A stretch of DNA of 64,000 nt, from contig JACCER010000001.1 in NCBI GenBank assembly GCA_013416445.1, forward strand, positions 406,250 through 470,249, written 5' to 3'. Positions 45,891 through 53,789 of this stretch are shown here, in pieces. Origin of the DNA: Alcaligenaceae bacterium. GTDB lineage: Bacteria > Pseudomonadota > Gammaproteobacteria > Burkholderiales > Burkholderiaceae_B. The first letter of the stretch is position 1; every line of letters begins with the position of its first letter. A model generated the notes under the pieces. It searched no databases, was not told where the DNA came from, and saw nothing but the letters and a program-made list of their open reading frames with translations. The position numbers were made by a program, and so were the translations under genes.

Positions 45891-46214
45891 CTACACCGTA
45901 AAAGACTCCCCGCAACCGCAAGTGGCCTTTTCGTTAGGATTGGTAAACTTGAACCCTTCGTTCAAGCCCTCGCGCCCGTAGTCTAACTGCGTGCCTTCAA
46001 GGTATTGCAGACTTTTAGGGTCAATAAACACCTTGACACCTAATTGTTCAAATACCTGGTCTTCGACAGCAGGTTCATCAACGTACTCTAGCTTATAAGC
46101 CATGCCTGAGCAGCCCGTGGTACGGACACCCAGGCGCAAGCCTAAGCCTTTGCCGCGTTTTTCGAGATAACGGCTGATATGGTCAGCCGCTTGTTGTGTA
46201 AGCGTAATTCCCAT
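45891..46214 (-). CDS. iscA: Iron-sulfur cluster assembly protein IscA
   Basis: A 107-residue A-type carrier that passes iron-sulfur clusters to target proteins. The three ligand cysteines are present: [15 protein letters not shown] and the C-terminal CGCGESFTV. Length and sequence are those of IscA rather than ErpA. The gene follows iscU by 2 bp and is the last of the operon here; hscB, hscA and fdx, which usually follow, are absent. Confidence 0.95.
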   Translation of the reverse strand: MGITLTQQAADHISRYLEKRGKGLGLRLGVRTTGCSGMAYKLEYVDEPAVEDQVFEQLGVKVFIDPKSLQYLEGTQLDYGREGLNEGFKFTNPNEKATCGCGESFTV

Positions 46215-46216
46215 GA

Positions 46217-46612
46217 TTAGTCCTGATGCTTTTCCTTGTAATTCTGGACAGCCGCCTTGATGACGTCTTCGGCCAGAATGGAGCAGTGAAATTTTACTGG
46301 TGGCAAATCGAGTTCTTGAACAATTTGCGTATTGCGAATGCCCAAGGCCTGGTCTAGTGTTTTACCTTTGACCCACTCGGTTACCAAAGAGCTTGTTGCT
46401 ATCGCCGCGCCGCAACCGTAAGTTTTAAAGCATGCATCTTCAATGATACCCGATTCATTGACCTTGATTTGCAATTTCATGACGTCGCCCAAGGCCGGAG
46501 CGCCCACCATGCCTGTGCCCACACTACGAGCTGACTTATCGAATGCGCCGACATTACGCGGATTTTCGTAGTGGTCGAGTATTTTGTTGCTGTAAATCAT
46601 TCTGCTTGCCAT
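46217..46612 (-). CDS. iscU: Iron-sulfur cluster scaffold IscU, first ligand Cys replaced by Leu
   Basis: A 131-residue IscU homologue, recognisable throughout: [30 protein letters not shown] and the [19 protein letters not shown] segment with the HscA-binding LPPVK. Known IscU proteins carry three conserved cysteines (37, 63, 106 in E. coli). Here the second and third are present (residues 67 and 110), but the first is Leu41 in [12 protein letters not shown], where the family has GAPACGD; the codon is TTG (minus strand, 46490-46492). An extra Cys appears at residue 61 ([11 protein letters not shown]; Arg in E. coli). An internal ATG at 46600 would give E. coli-like length. Scaffold function is therefore uncertain. 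Confidence 0.93.
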   Translation of the reverse strand: MASRMIYSNKILDHYENPRNVGAFDKSARSVGTGMVGAPALGDVMKLQIKVNESGIIEDACFKTYGCGAAIATSSLVTEWVKGKTLDQALGIRNTQIVQELDLPPVKFHCSILAEDVIKAAVQNYKEKHQD

Positions 46613-46620
46613 CTTTTATT

Positions 46621-47835
46621 TTACTGCACAGCCCATTGAACCGAACTGACGTCAATGCCTTCTTGGGCCATTTCCCATAGAGGCGACATGTTGCGCAACT
46701 TGCCCACTTGCCTGGTCAGCAACTGAACGGCGAAGTCGATATCAGCTTCAGTGGTATAGCGGCCCAGCGTAAAACGAATGGAACTGTGCGCGAGTTCGTC
46801 ACTGCGGCCCAGAGCCCGCAATACATATGAAGGTTCAAGGCTGGCCGATGTGCAGGCCGACCCGCTGGACACGGCTAGTTCTTTAAGCCCCATGATGAGC
46901 GATTCGCCTTCAATGTAGTTGAAGCTGACATTCAGGGTATGCGCAACGCGTTGATCGGCATCGCCATTCAGGTAGACGGCTTCGATTTTTTGAAGGCCAT
47001 CCCAAAGGCGGTCACGCAATAAGCGTATGCGCTGGCTTTCGGCGACCATTTCAAGACTGGCCAACTTAAAGGCAGCCCCCATGCCCACGATCTGGTGAGT
47101 AGCCAGTGTGCCAGAGCGAAAGCCCCGTTCGTGGCCACCACCATGCATTTGCGCTTCGAGGCGTATGCGCGGCTTGCGGGATATGTATAAAGCCCCCACG
47201 CCTTTGGGGCCGTAGGTTTTATGCGCCGAAAACGACATGAGGTCGACCTTGAGCGCTTGCAGGTCGACCAGGACCTTGCCCGTAGCCTGCGCGGCATCAA
47301 CGTGAAATACCACGCCCTTGTTGCGGCAGATTTCGCCCAATGCGGCAATGTCCTGGATAACGCCGATTTCGTTATTGACGAACATGACGGAAGCCAGGAT
47401 GGTATCGGGGCGCAATGCCGCTACGAATACGTTCAGGTCCAGCAAACCATTGCTCTGCACATCAAGGTAGCTGACCTCAAAGCCCTGGCGTTCGAGTTCG
47501 CGGCAGGTGTCAAGGACCGCTTTATGCTCGGTTTTTAGCGTAACAATATGCTTGCCCCGCCCTGAATAAAATTGAGCCGCCCCTTTCAGGGCCAGGTTAT
47601 TTGATTCGGTTGCCCCGGATGTCCAGACGATTTCCCGTGGATCGGCATTGACCAGCCCGGCAACTTCGGCCCGGGCCAATTCGACTGCTTCTTCGGCGCT
47701 CCAGCCATAGGCGTGGCTGTTCGACGCCGGGTTGCCGAATTGTTCGTATAGCCAAGGCACCATCTTTTCAACCACCCGCGGGTCTACTGGCGTAGTTGCG
47801 GAATAGTCGAAATACACGGGACGAGATAACATCAA
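46621..47835 (-). CDS. iscS: Cysteine desulfurase IscS
   Basis: A 404-residue PLP enzyme that removes sulfur from cysteine for cluster assembly and tRNA modification. The N-terminus is [20 protein letters not shown], the PLP-lysine is in [15 protein letters not shown], and the mobile-loop catalytic Cys is in [21 protein letters not shown]. Length equals E. coli IscS (404). It lies 9 bp after iscR and 8 bp before iscU. Confidence 0.97.
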   Translation of the reverse strand: MMLSRPVYFDYSATTPVDPRVVEKMVPWLYEQFGNPASNSHAYGWSAEEAVELARAEVAGLVNADPREIVWTSGATESNNLALKGAAQFYSGRGKHIVTLKTEHKAVLDTCRELERQGFEVSYLDVQSNGLLDLNVFVAALRPDTILASVMFVNNEIGVIQDIAALGEICRNKGVVFHVDAAQATGKVLVDLQALKVDLMSFSAHKTYGPKGVGALYISRKPRIRLEAQMHGGGHERGFRSGTLATHQIVGMGAAFKLASLEMVAESQRIRLLRDRLWDGLQKIEAVYLNGDADQRVAHTLNVSFNYIEGESLIMGLKELAVSSGSACTSASLEPSYVLRALGRSDELAHSSIRFTLGRYTTEADIDFAVQLLTRQVGKLRNMSPLWEMAQEGIDVSSVQWAVQ

Positions 47836-47844
47836 AGAGTTCCT

Positions 47845-48354
47845 TTAGACCGACGCGGTAGTCTTGATAGCCACTTTAGGCACCTGATTCATGCGTATTG
47901 CCGTTTGGGCCTGGGTAGCTTCGTGCAGTTGGCGCATGCGTTGCTGGTCGACCAAGTCTTGCAGGGAAACGGAATCCAGGTAATCTACCATTTTACGATT
48001 AAGCGTAGACCATAGTTCGTGGGTCATGCATTTTCCGGTGCTGCCATTACGGCCAATATTGCAATTTTCTTTGCCGCCACAACTGGTGGCGTCGAGGGGT
48101 TCGTCGACGGCGAAGATAATATCGGCGACTGTAATATTACGCGCCAGACGGGCTAATGTATAGCCGCCACCAGGCCCACGTATGCTGTCGACGAGTTCGT
48201 GCCGACGCAGCTTGCCAAACAATTGCTCGAGGTAAGACAACGAGATATTCTGGCGTTGGCTGATGGCTGCCAGGGTGACGGGACCACTTTGTTGCCGCAA
48301 CGCCAGATCAATCATGGCGGTCACCGCAAAACGCCCTTTAGTCGTTAAACGCAT
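47845..48354 (-). CDS. iscR: Iron-sulfur cluster regulator IscR
   Basis: A 169-residue Rrf2-family repressor/activator. The winged helix lies at residues 1-65 (MRLTTKGRFAVTAMIDLAL, SLSYLEQLFGKLRRHELV). The cluster ligands are three Cys and a His: SCGGKENCNIGRNGSTGKCMTHELW. Holo-IscR represses isc when cells have enough clusters. A near-consensus type-1 operator lies upstream at 48410-48434, so autoregulation is well supported. Confidence 0.96.
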   Translation of the reverse strand: MRLTTKGRFAVTAMIDLALRQQSGPVTLAAISQRQNISLSYLEQLFGKLRRHELVDSIRGPGGGYTLARLARNITVADIIFAVDEPLDATSCGGKENCNIGRNGSTGKCMTHELWSTLNRKMVDYLDSVSLQDLVDQQRMRQLHEATQAQTAIRMNQVPKVAIKTTASV

Positions 48355-48409
48355 GGTGATTTCCTTGCCAAAGCCTGTTACTGGAAGAATGACATTAGCC
48401 AGCGACTTT

Positions 48410-48434
48410 ATACCCGACTAATTAAGTCAAGTAT
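48410..48434 (-). promoter_or_regulatory. IscR type-1 operator upstream of iscR
   Basis: On the minus strand the 25-bp site reads ATACTTGACTTAA then TTAGTCGGGTAT. It fits the E. coli type-1 IscR consensus (ATASYYGACT-RWWWY-AGTCRRSTAT) with a single mismatch in the central spacer. It lies 56 bp upstream of the iscR start and overlaps TATAAA, a possible -10. Confidence 0.85.
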
Positions 48435-48517
48435 AACAAAATCCCGAGTAAATTAGTATGGAAATAAGCGAAATAGTTACAGTGTCGTCGTTTGCTTACG
48501 CGTCGCGCAATCAAAAA

Positions 48518-48540
48518 AACCGTGCGGAATACGCACGGTT
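48518..48540 (-). terminator. Rho-independent terminator of the tyrosine phosphatase gene
   Basis: Perfect 9-bp stem AACCGTGCG (48518-48526) / CGCACGGTT (48532-48540), loop GAATA. The plus-strand A-run before it becomes a U-run after the hairpin on the minus strand. It is 63 bp past the phosphatase stop and upstream of the iscR promoter, insulating the isc operon. Confidence 0.85.
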
Positions 48541-48603
48541 AAGGTTATGCACTGAACACGGCGCGCTTGCATGTGAATGCGCCGAGCGGTATGTATATGA
48601 GAC

Positions 48604-49095
48604 TTACGCAGCCTGGTATTGGGTAACGCGCTTGCGGACCAGTTCCATGACGCCCTGACAGGCGTCTTCCAGGTAATCGAGCACTTTGCCAAAGCCTTCG
48701 GGGCCACCGTAGTACGGGTCGGGCACAGTGGCCTCTTCGAACTCGTTGGCGAAGCGCATTAAAAGCATCAGCTTGTGCTGATATACTTTAGGGCATTGCT
48801 GTTGCAAGGCAGACAGGTTTTCCCAGTCCATGGACAGGATCAAGTCGAATTCCCGGAAGTCATCGGCAGTAATTTGCCGCGCCACACAATGAGACAATTC
48901 GTAGCCGCGTTTACGCGCGGCCGCCTGTGCACGGGCGTCGGGCGCCTCGCCTATGTGAAAGCTGTGGGTGCCAGCCGAATCCACGCCCACAACATCAGAG
49001 AGCCCCGCTTCGTCAATTAGACGGCGAAAAACACCCTCTGCGCTTGGTGAGCGGCAGATATTACCCATGCAAACGAAAAGTACCTTAGTCATCAT
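48604..49095 (-). CDS. Low-molecular-weight protein tyrosine phosphatase
   Basis: A 163-residue (or 162) cytoplasmic phosphatase. The P-loop CX5R is at the N-terminus (VLFVCMGNICRSPSAEGVF) and the general-acid Asp is in VPDPYYGGPEGF. MMTKVLF at 49095/49092 is chosen; a long in-frame extension to 49368 is AT-rich, unlike any phosphatase, and is rejected. In Bordetella-like genomes this gene typically precedes iscR, as here. Confidence 0.93.
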   Translation of the reverse strand: MMTKVLFVCMGNICRSPSAEGVFRRLIDEAGLSDVVGVDSAGTHSFHIGEAPDARAQAAARKRGYELSHCVARQITADDFREFDLILSMDWENLSALQQQCPKVYQHKLMLLMRFANEFEEATVPDPYYGGPEGFGKVLDYLEDACQGVMELVRKRVTQYQAA

Positions 49096-49566
49096 AAGCG
49101 AGAGTGTGAGGGAAAACCCGCAATAAGGCAAGAGTTTTTGCAAGCCTTTATTCGTGAAGCTGCCTGAATTGACAAAAACTAAAATGTAAACTCGACAGTT
49201 CGTTAGATGCCCCAAGGGTTCAAAAAGGGCGTTGCTGATCACCGTAAAAGCCATGCAAAACACTGATATTCGTGCGCTGCAGCACATTATTGATGGCGGA
49301 TAAAAGAGATCGATTCTCAGTCCTTTTTCAATCAGAAAAAACACGCATAAACACTTGAATCGAGACAATAAAAATTTGTGTCAATAGTCAAAAACCAATG
49401 AGGTTGTTGGAATTTTCCAACAAGTCGGATTGTGATGGTTGGATCAGGTGTTTTACGGCCGCATCAGTTATGCATGCTACAACCAAGGTTCGCAGGTCGA
49501 ATTAGCGCCGCCAGGCGCGTAATCCAGCAAACAACGCCACAAAAAAAACGTATCGCCCTCACACCA
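49096..49566. other. 471-bp intergenic region between phosphatase and uvrB genes
   Basis: AT-rich sequence with no recognised gene. It contains a perfect inverted repeat TTGTTGGAA/TTCCAACAA (49404-49423, 2-base centre), which is operator-like, and a short REP-like repeat at 49492-49532 near the uvrB 3' end. The promoter of the phosphatase gene should lie in its left part; no convincing hexamers were identified. Confidence 0.55.
49492..49532. repeat. Short intergenic palindrome (REP-like)
   Basis: GGTCGAATTAGCGCC followed by GCCAGGCGCGTAATCCAGC, a diverged GTCGGATTA-family copy located just past the uvrB 3' end. Confidence 0.6.
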
Positions 49567-51591
49567 TCAGGAAAACAAGGCTTTCTGCTTCAAGCGATTC
49601 AAGGCATCACGCGCAGCAGCCGCCTGCTCGAATTCCAGGTTCTTGGCGTGATCCATCATCAGCTTTTCCAGACGCCTGATTTCCTTGGCCAGCGATTTGT
49701 CATCATGCAGGATATCGGGCGAAATATCGTCTGCGGCCGATTTTTCTACGGGCGTCACCATAACGCCGTCTATCATTTCGCGTACAGCCTTGCTGACCCC
49801 GCGCGCAGTAATACCGTGCTCTTTGTTGAATTCCAATTGCTTGGCGCGACGCCTTTCGGTTTCACCCATGGCCCTGCTCATGGAATCGGTAATCCGGTCT
49901 GCGTACAAGATGACATGGCCATTGATGTTGCGAGCGGCGCGGCCCATGGTCTGGATCAGACTGCGCTCGGAACGCAAGAAACCTTCTTTGTCGGCGTCCA
50001 GGATGGCGACCAGGGACACCTCGGGAATATCCAGCCCCTCGCGCAGCAGGTTGATACCCACCAGGACGTCAAACACGCCCAACCTTAAATCGCGGATAAT
50101 TTCCACCCGCTCGACGGTGTCGATATCAGAGTGCAGATAGCGCACCTTCAGGCCGCTTTCTGTAAGATAATCGGTCAGGTCTTCAGACATCCGCTTGGTC
50201 AGCGTGGTAACCAGCACGCGCTCTTGTACAGCAATACGTTTTTTGATTTCCCCAAGCAGGTCGTCAACCTGGGTAATCGCCGGGCGCACTTCAACTTCAG
50301 GGTCGACTAAACCGGTAGGCCGCACCACTTGCTCGATGACATTGTCGGAATGCTCTTTTTCGTAATTGGACGGCGTGGCCGATACGAAAATACACTGGCG
50401 CATGCGTTGCTCGAACTCTTCGAACTTCAAGGGGCGGTTATCGATGGCCGAGGGAAGACGGAACCCAAACTGCACCAAGGTCGTCTTGCGTGAGCGGTCG
50501 CCCAGGTACATACCGCTAAGCTGCCCCAGCGTAACGTGACTTTCGTCGATGAACATCAGGGCATCGGCGGGAAGATAATCGATGAGCGTAGGCGGTGGTT
50601 CGCCGGGCGCGGCGCCCGATAAATGACGGGAATAGTTTTCAATGCCCTTGCAAAAGCCCAGTTCCTGCAGCATTTCAAGGTCGAAGCGGGTGCGCTGTTC
50701 CAGGCGCTGGGCCTCGACCAGCTTGCCATCGGCCACCAGAAATGCCACGCGCTCGCGCAATTCGACCTTGATGGTTTCGATGGCGCGCAGTACGGTATCG
50801 CGCGGCGTAACATAGTGCGAGCTGGGGAAGACAGTAAAACGGGGGATCTTCTGCCTGATTTTGCCAGTGAGCGGGTCAAACATTTCCAGTGACTCGACCT
50901 CGTCGTCGAACAAGGTAATACGTATAGCCAGTTCAGCATGCTCGGCCGGGAAGACATCAATGATTTCACCACGTGCCCGAAAGGTGCCGCGCACGAACTC
51001 GACATCATTGCGCTCGTACTGCATGGCGACCAGTCGACCCAACAATTCTTGGCGCCCGATGCGATCACCGGTACGCAGCATGAGGACCATGGCGTGGTAA
51101 TCGCCCGGATTGCCTATACCGTAAATACAGGAAACCGTACCCACAATAATGGTATCGCGCCTTTCCAGCAGGCTTTTGGTTGCCGACAGGCGCATTTGTT
51201 CGATGTGCTCGTTGATGGACGAGTCTTTTTCTATGAACAGGTCGCGCGCCGCCACATAGGCTTCTGGCTGGTAGTAGTCGTAATACGAGACAAAATACTC
51301 GACGGCGTTATTTGGGAAAAAGTCGCGCATTTCAGCATAAAGCTGCGCCGCCAGGGTTTTGTTGGGGGCCAGCACAATAGCCGGCCTTCCTGTGCGCGCA
51401 ATCACATTGGCCATGGTATAAGTTTTACCCGACCCTGTTACACCAAGCAAAGTCTGGAACATAAGGCCGTCATCCAGCCCCTCGACCAGCGCGTCAATTG
51501 CGGCTGGCTGATCGCCGGCAGGAGGAAATGGCCGGTACAGTTGAAACGGACTATCTACGTATTCAACGAAACCTGGCGCAGGAGCATTCAT
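49567..51591 (-). CDS. uvrB: UvrABC excinuclease subunit B
   Basis: A 674-residue DNA repair helicase-like subunit that verifies damage and recruits UvrC. Walker A is in [18 protein letters not shown]. The beta-hairpin region [11 protein letters not shown], motif [18 protein letters not shown], motif [24 protein letters not shown] and motif [13 protein letters not shown] are present. The C-terminal UVR motif that binds UvrC follows (...[26 protein letters not shown]). It is divergent from the aminotransferase gene; no SOS box was found in the 89-bp gap. Confidence 0.97.
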   Translation of the reverse strand: MNAPAPGFVEYVDSPFQLYRPFPPAGDQPAAIDALVEGLDDGLMFQTLLGVTGSGKTYTMANVIARTGRPAIVLAPNKTLAAQLYAEMRDFFPNNAVEYFVSYYDYYQPEAYVAARDLFIEKDSSINEHIEQMRLSATKSLLERRDTIIVGTVSCIYGIGNPGDYHAMVLMLRTGDRIGRQELLGRLVAMQYERNDVEFVRGTFRARGEIIDVFPAEHAELAIRITLFDDEVESLEMFDPLTGKIRQKIPRFTVFPSSHYVTPRDTVLRAIETIKVELRERVAFLVADGKLVEAQRLEQRTRFDLEMLQELGFCKGIENYSRHLSGAAPGEPPPTLIDYLPADALMFIDESHVTLGQLSGMYLGDRSRKTTLVQFGFRLPSAIDNRPLKFEEFEQRMRQCIFVSATPSNYEKEHSDNVIEQVVRPTGLVDPEVEVRPAITQVDDLLGEIKKRIAVQERVLVTTLTKRMSEDLTDYLTESGLKVRYLHSDIDTVERVEIIRDLRLGVFDVLVGINLLREGLDIPEVSLVAILDADKEGFLRSERSLIQTMGRAARNINGHVILYADRITDSMSRAMGETERRRAKQLEFNKEHGITARGVSKAVREMIDGVMVTPVEKSAADDISPDILHDDKSLAKEIRRLEKLMMDHAKNLEFEQAAAARDALNRLKQKALFS

Positions 51592-51680
51592 ATACTAGAC
51601 ACCTTAGGGTAAACCCCTTATTATCACACTATTACCTTTTTTTCCCTATCTATCCCTTATTGCGCCCTTTCCCACTCAAA

Positions 51681-52883
51681 ATGAACTCACTATTCGAAAC
51701 TGTCGAACTCGCTCCGCGCGACCCAATTCTTGGCCTGAACGAGCAATATAACGCTGATCCCCGTACCGGCAAAGTCAACCTGGGTGTGGGGGTTTATTAC
51801 GATGACGAAGGCCGCCTGCCTTTGCTAAAGGCTGTGCGCAAGGCTGAAATAGCCCGCATCGAAGCGGCCTCGGCGCGCGGCTACTTGCCCATTGAAGGCA
51901 TTGCCGGCTACAACAAGGGTGCGCAAACCCTATTGTTCGGCGCCGATTCCGCCCTGATGGCATCGGGCCGCGCACTTACCGCACAAGCATTGGGCGGCAC
52001 GGGCGCACTAAAACTGGGCGCCGACTTCCTGAAGCAGTTGCTGCCCGCTTCCAAAGTGGTCATCAGCAACCCAAGCTGGGAAAACCACCGCGCCCTATTC
52101 GAGCGCGCAGGCTTTACCGTTGACACCTATCCTTATTACGACGCCGCCAGCCACGGGCTGAATTTCGCCGGTATGCTTGCTGGCCTGAAAGCGCTGCCTG
52201 AACAAACCATAGTCGTATTGCACGCCTGCTGCCACAACCCCACTGGCGTCGACCCCAGCCTTGAACAATGGCAGCAAATTGTACAAGTCGTCAAAGAAAA
52301 CAACCTGGTGCCTTTCCTAGATATTGCCTACCAAGGATTCGGCGACGGCCTGGAAGAAGACGCGGCTGTAGTGCGCCTGTTTGCCGAGCACGACCTTACC
52401 ATGCTGATCAGTTCGTCGTTTTCGAAATCATTTTCGCTCTATGGCGAACGTGTAGGCGCCCTGACACTGGTGTCTTCCAGCCAAGACGAAACGGCCCGTG
52501 TTCTTAGCCAGCTTAAGCGCGTTATCCGCACCAACTACTCCAACCCGCCCACTCATGGCGGCACCGTCGTATCCATGGTGCTCAACACCCCTGAACTGTA
52601 CACGCTCTGGTCCACCGAACTCGCCAGCATGCGCGAACGCATCCGCAACATGCGCATCCAGTTGGTCGCCAAGCTGAAAGAACACGGCATCAAGCAAAAC
52701 TTTGACTTTATCCTGAAGCAGCGCGGCATGTTTTCCTATTCCGGCCTTACTGCTGCGCAAGTCGACCGCCTGCGCGACGAATTCGGCGTGTACGCTGTCA
52801 GCAGCGGCCGCATCTGCGTAGCGGCCCTGAATAACGGCAATATCGACTACGTTGCTGAATCTATCGCTAAAGTTCTGGCATAA
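51681..52883 (+). CDS. Aspartate/aromatic amino acid aminotransferase (class I)
   Basis: A 400-residue PLP enzyme of the AspC/TyrB type. The start MNSLFETVELAPRDPILGLNEQYNADPR is characteristic; longer readings overlap uvrB and are rejected. HACCHNPTGVDPS, the PLP-lysine SSSFSKSFSLYGERVGAL and the C-terminal GRICVAALNNGNIDYVAESI are family landmarks. It exchanges amino groups between aspartate/aromatic amino acids and 2-oxoglutarate. The choice between aspC and tyrB cannot be made from sequence alone. Confidence 0.94.
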   Translation: MNSLFETVELAPRDPILGLNEQYNADPRTGKVNLGVGVYYDDEGRLPLLKAVRKAEIARIEAASARGYLPIEGIAGYNKGAQTLLFGADSALMASGRALTAQALGGTGALKLGADFLKQLLPASKVVISNPSWENHRALFERAGFTVDTYPYYDAASHGLNFAGMLAGLKALPEQTIVVLHACCHNPTGVDPSLEQWQQIVQVVKENNLVPFLDIAYQGFGDGLEEDAAVVRLFAEHDLTMLISSSFSKSFSLYGERVGALTLVSSSQDETARVLSQLKRVIRTNYSNPPTHGGTVVSMVLNTPELYTLWSTELASMRERIRNMRIQLVAKLKEHGIKQNFDFILKQRGMFSYSGLTAAQVDRLRDEFGVYAVSSGRICVAALNNGNIDYVAESIAKVLA

Positions 52884-52912
52884 GGCTTGATCTTTTAGCT
52901 AATATGCTGCAA

Positions 52913-52944
52913 AATCCAGACTGTATAAAAACACAGTCTGGATT
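52913..52944 (+). promoter_or_regulatory. LexA operator (SOS box) upstream of lexA
   Basis: A perfect E. coli-type SOS box CTGTATAAAAACACAG (52921-52936) is extended to 12-bp perfect arms, AATCCAGACTGT and ACAGTCTGGATT. It ends only 3 bp before the lexA ATG, so bound LexA would cover the translation start region. Autoregulation is strongly supported. Confidence 0.9.
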
Positions 52945-52947
52945 CCC

Positions 52948-53607
52948 ATGGCCGTTAAACTCACCGAGCGTCAGCAACAAATTCTCGACCTTATCCGCAG
53001 CGAAATCGTGCGTACAGGCTTTCCGCCCACACGTGCAGAAATCGCCCGGGCACTAGGCTTCAAATCGGCCAACGCTGCCGAAGACCACCTTAAAGCACTG
53101 GCAAGAAAAGGCGCTATCGAACTTACTGCGGGCGCTTCACGCGGCATCCGTCTTAACGACGCCCATGCCGGCAATACCATTGCCAACGCACTGGAACACA
53201 CCGTCCAGGCCTTGAATCAGCTACTGGTTCCTCTCGTGGGCCATGTTGCCGCCGGCAGTCCTATACTGGCCGCCGAGCACGTCGAACGCGAAATCGGCAT
53301 AGAACCAGCCCTGTTTTCCCAAGCACCCGACTATCTTTTGCGTGTACGTGGTTTAAGCATGCGCGATGTGGGTATTTTAGACGGCGACTTGTTAGCGGTT
53401 AAAAAAACACCTGATGCCCGCAATGGCCAAATCGTTGTGGCTCGTATAGGCGATGAAGTCACGGTAAAAAGGTTGTCAAAATCAGGCAACCGCATAGAAC
53501 TATTGCCTGAAAACCCTGATTTTGATCCTATTGTTGTTACGCCTGACGACGAATTTTCGCTCGAAGGTATCGCGGTGGGGTTGATCAGGACTTCAGGTAT
53601 ACATTAA
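52948..53607 (+). CDS. lexA: SOS regulator LexA repressor
   Basis: A 219-residue repressor/self-cleaving peptidase. The winged helix spans residues 1-70 ([44 protein letters not shown]). The Ala-Gly cleavage site is in [15 protein letters not shown]. The catalytic Ser is in [18 protein letters not shown] and the Lys in [14 protein letters not shown]. It blocks SOS genes until RecA filaments trigger cleavage. No clear Shine-Dalgarno is present between operator and ATG. Confidence 0.97.
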   Translation: MAVKLTERQQQILDLIRSEIVRTGFPPTRAEIARALGFKSANAAEDHLKALARKGAIELTAGASRGIRLNDAHAGNTIANALEHTVQALNQLLVPLVGHVAAGSPILAAEHVEREIGIEPALFSQAPDYLLRVRGLSMRDVGILDGDLLAVKKTPDARNGQIVVARIGDEVTVKRLSKSGNRIELLPENPDFDPIVVTPDDEFSLEGIAVGLIRTSGIH

Positions 53608-53700
53608 GGTTTGAGGCTGGCTGCCTCTTGGGAAGGGCGCGGTGTTTCTTGTCGGGCTACACTGCGCTAATCCTATCCACGAACACGTCATTGACCATAG

Positions 53701-53726
53701 GTCGGATTAGCACAGCGTAATCCGAC
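53701..53726. repeat. Short intergenic palindrome (REP-like)
   Basis: GTCGGATTAGCACAGCGTAA followed by TCCGAC; arms GTCGGATTA/TAATCCGAC are perfect. A degraded second copy (GTCGGGCTACACTGCGCTAA) is at about 53652-53680. Both lie between convergent lexA and lon. Confidence 0.85.
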
Positions 53727-53739
53727 AATAATGAAATAA

Positions 53740-53771
53740 AAAAAGGTCCGGGTTTTACGCCGAACCTTTTT
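53740..53771. terminator. Bidirectional terminator between lexA and lon
   Basis: Stem AAAAAGGTCCGG (53740-53751) / CCGAACCTTTTT (53760-53771) with one mismatch and an 8-base loop. A-run and T-run flank it on both strands, so it can end transcription from both lexA and lon. Confidence 0.8.
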
Positions 53772-53789
53772 CAGACTAACACCAACAAA

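Noticed and set aside
49096..49368. N-terminal extension of the tyrosine phosphatase
   Set aside because: The family begins at the CX5R-proximal MTKVLFVC; the extension is AT-rich and has no domain character.
51592..51680. SOS box upstream of uvrB
   Set aside because: No CTGT-N8-ACAG or close variant is present in the gap to the aminotransferase gene. A site inside coding sequence cannot be excluded.
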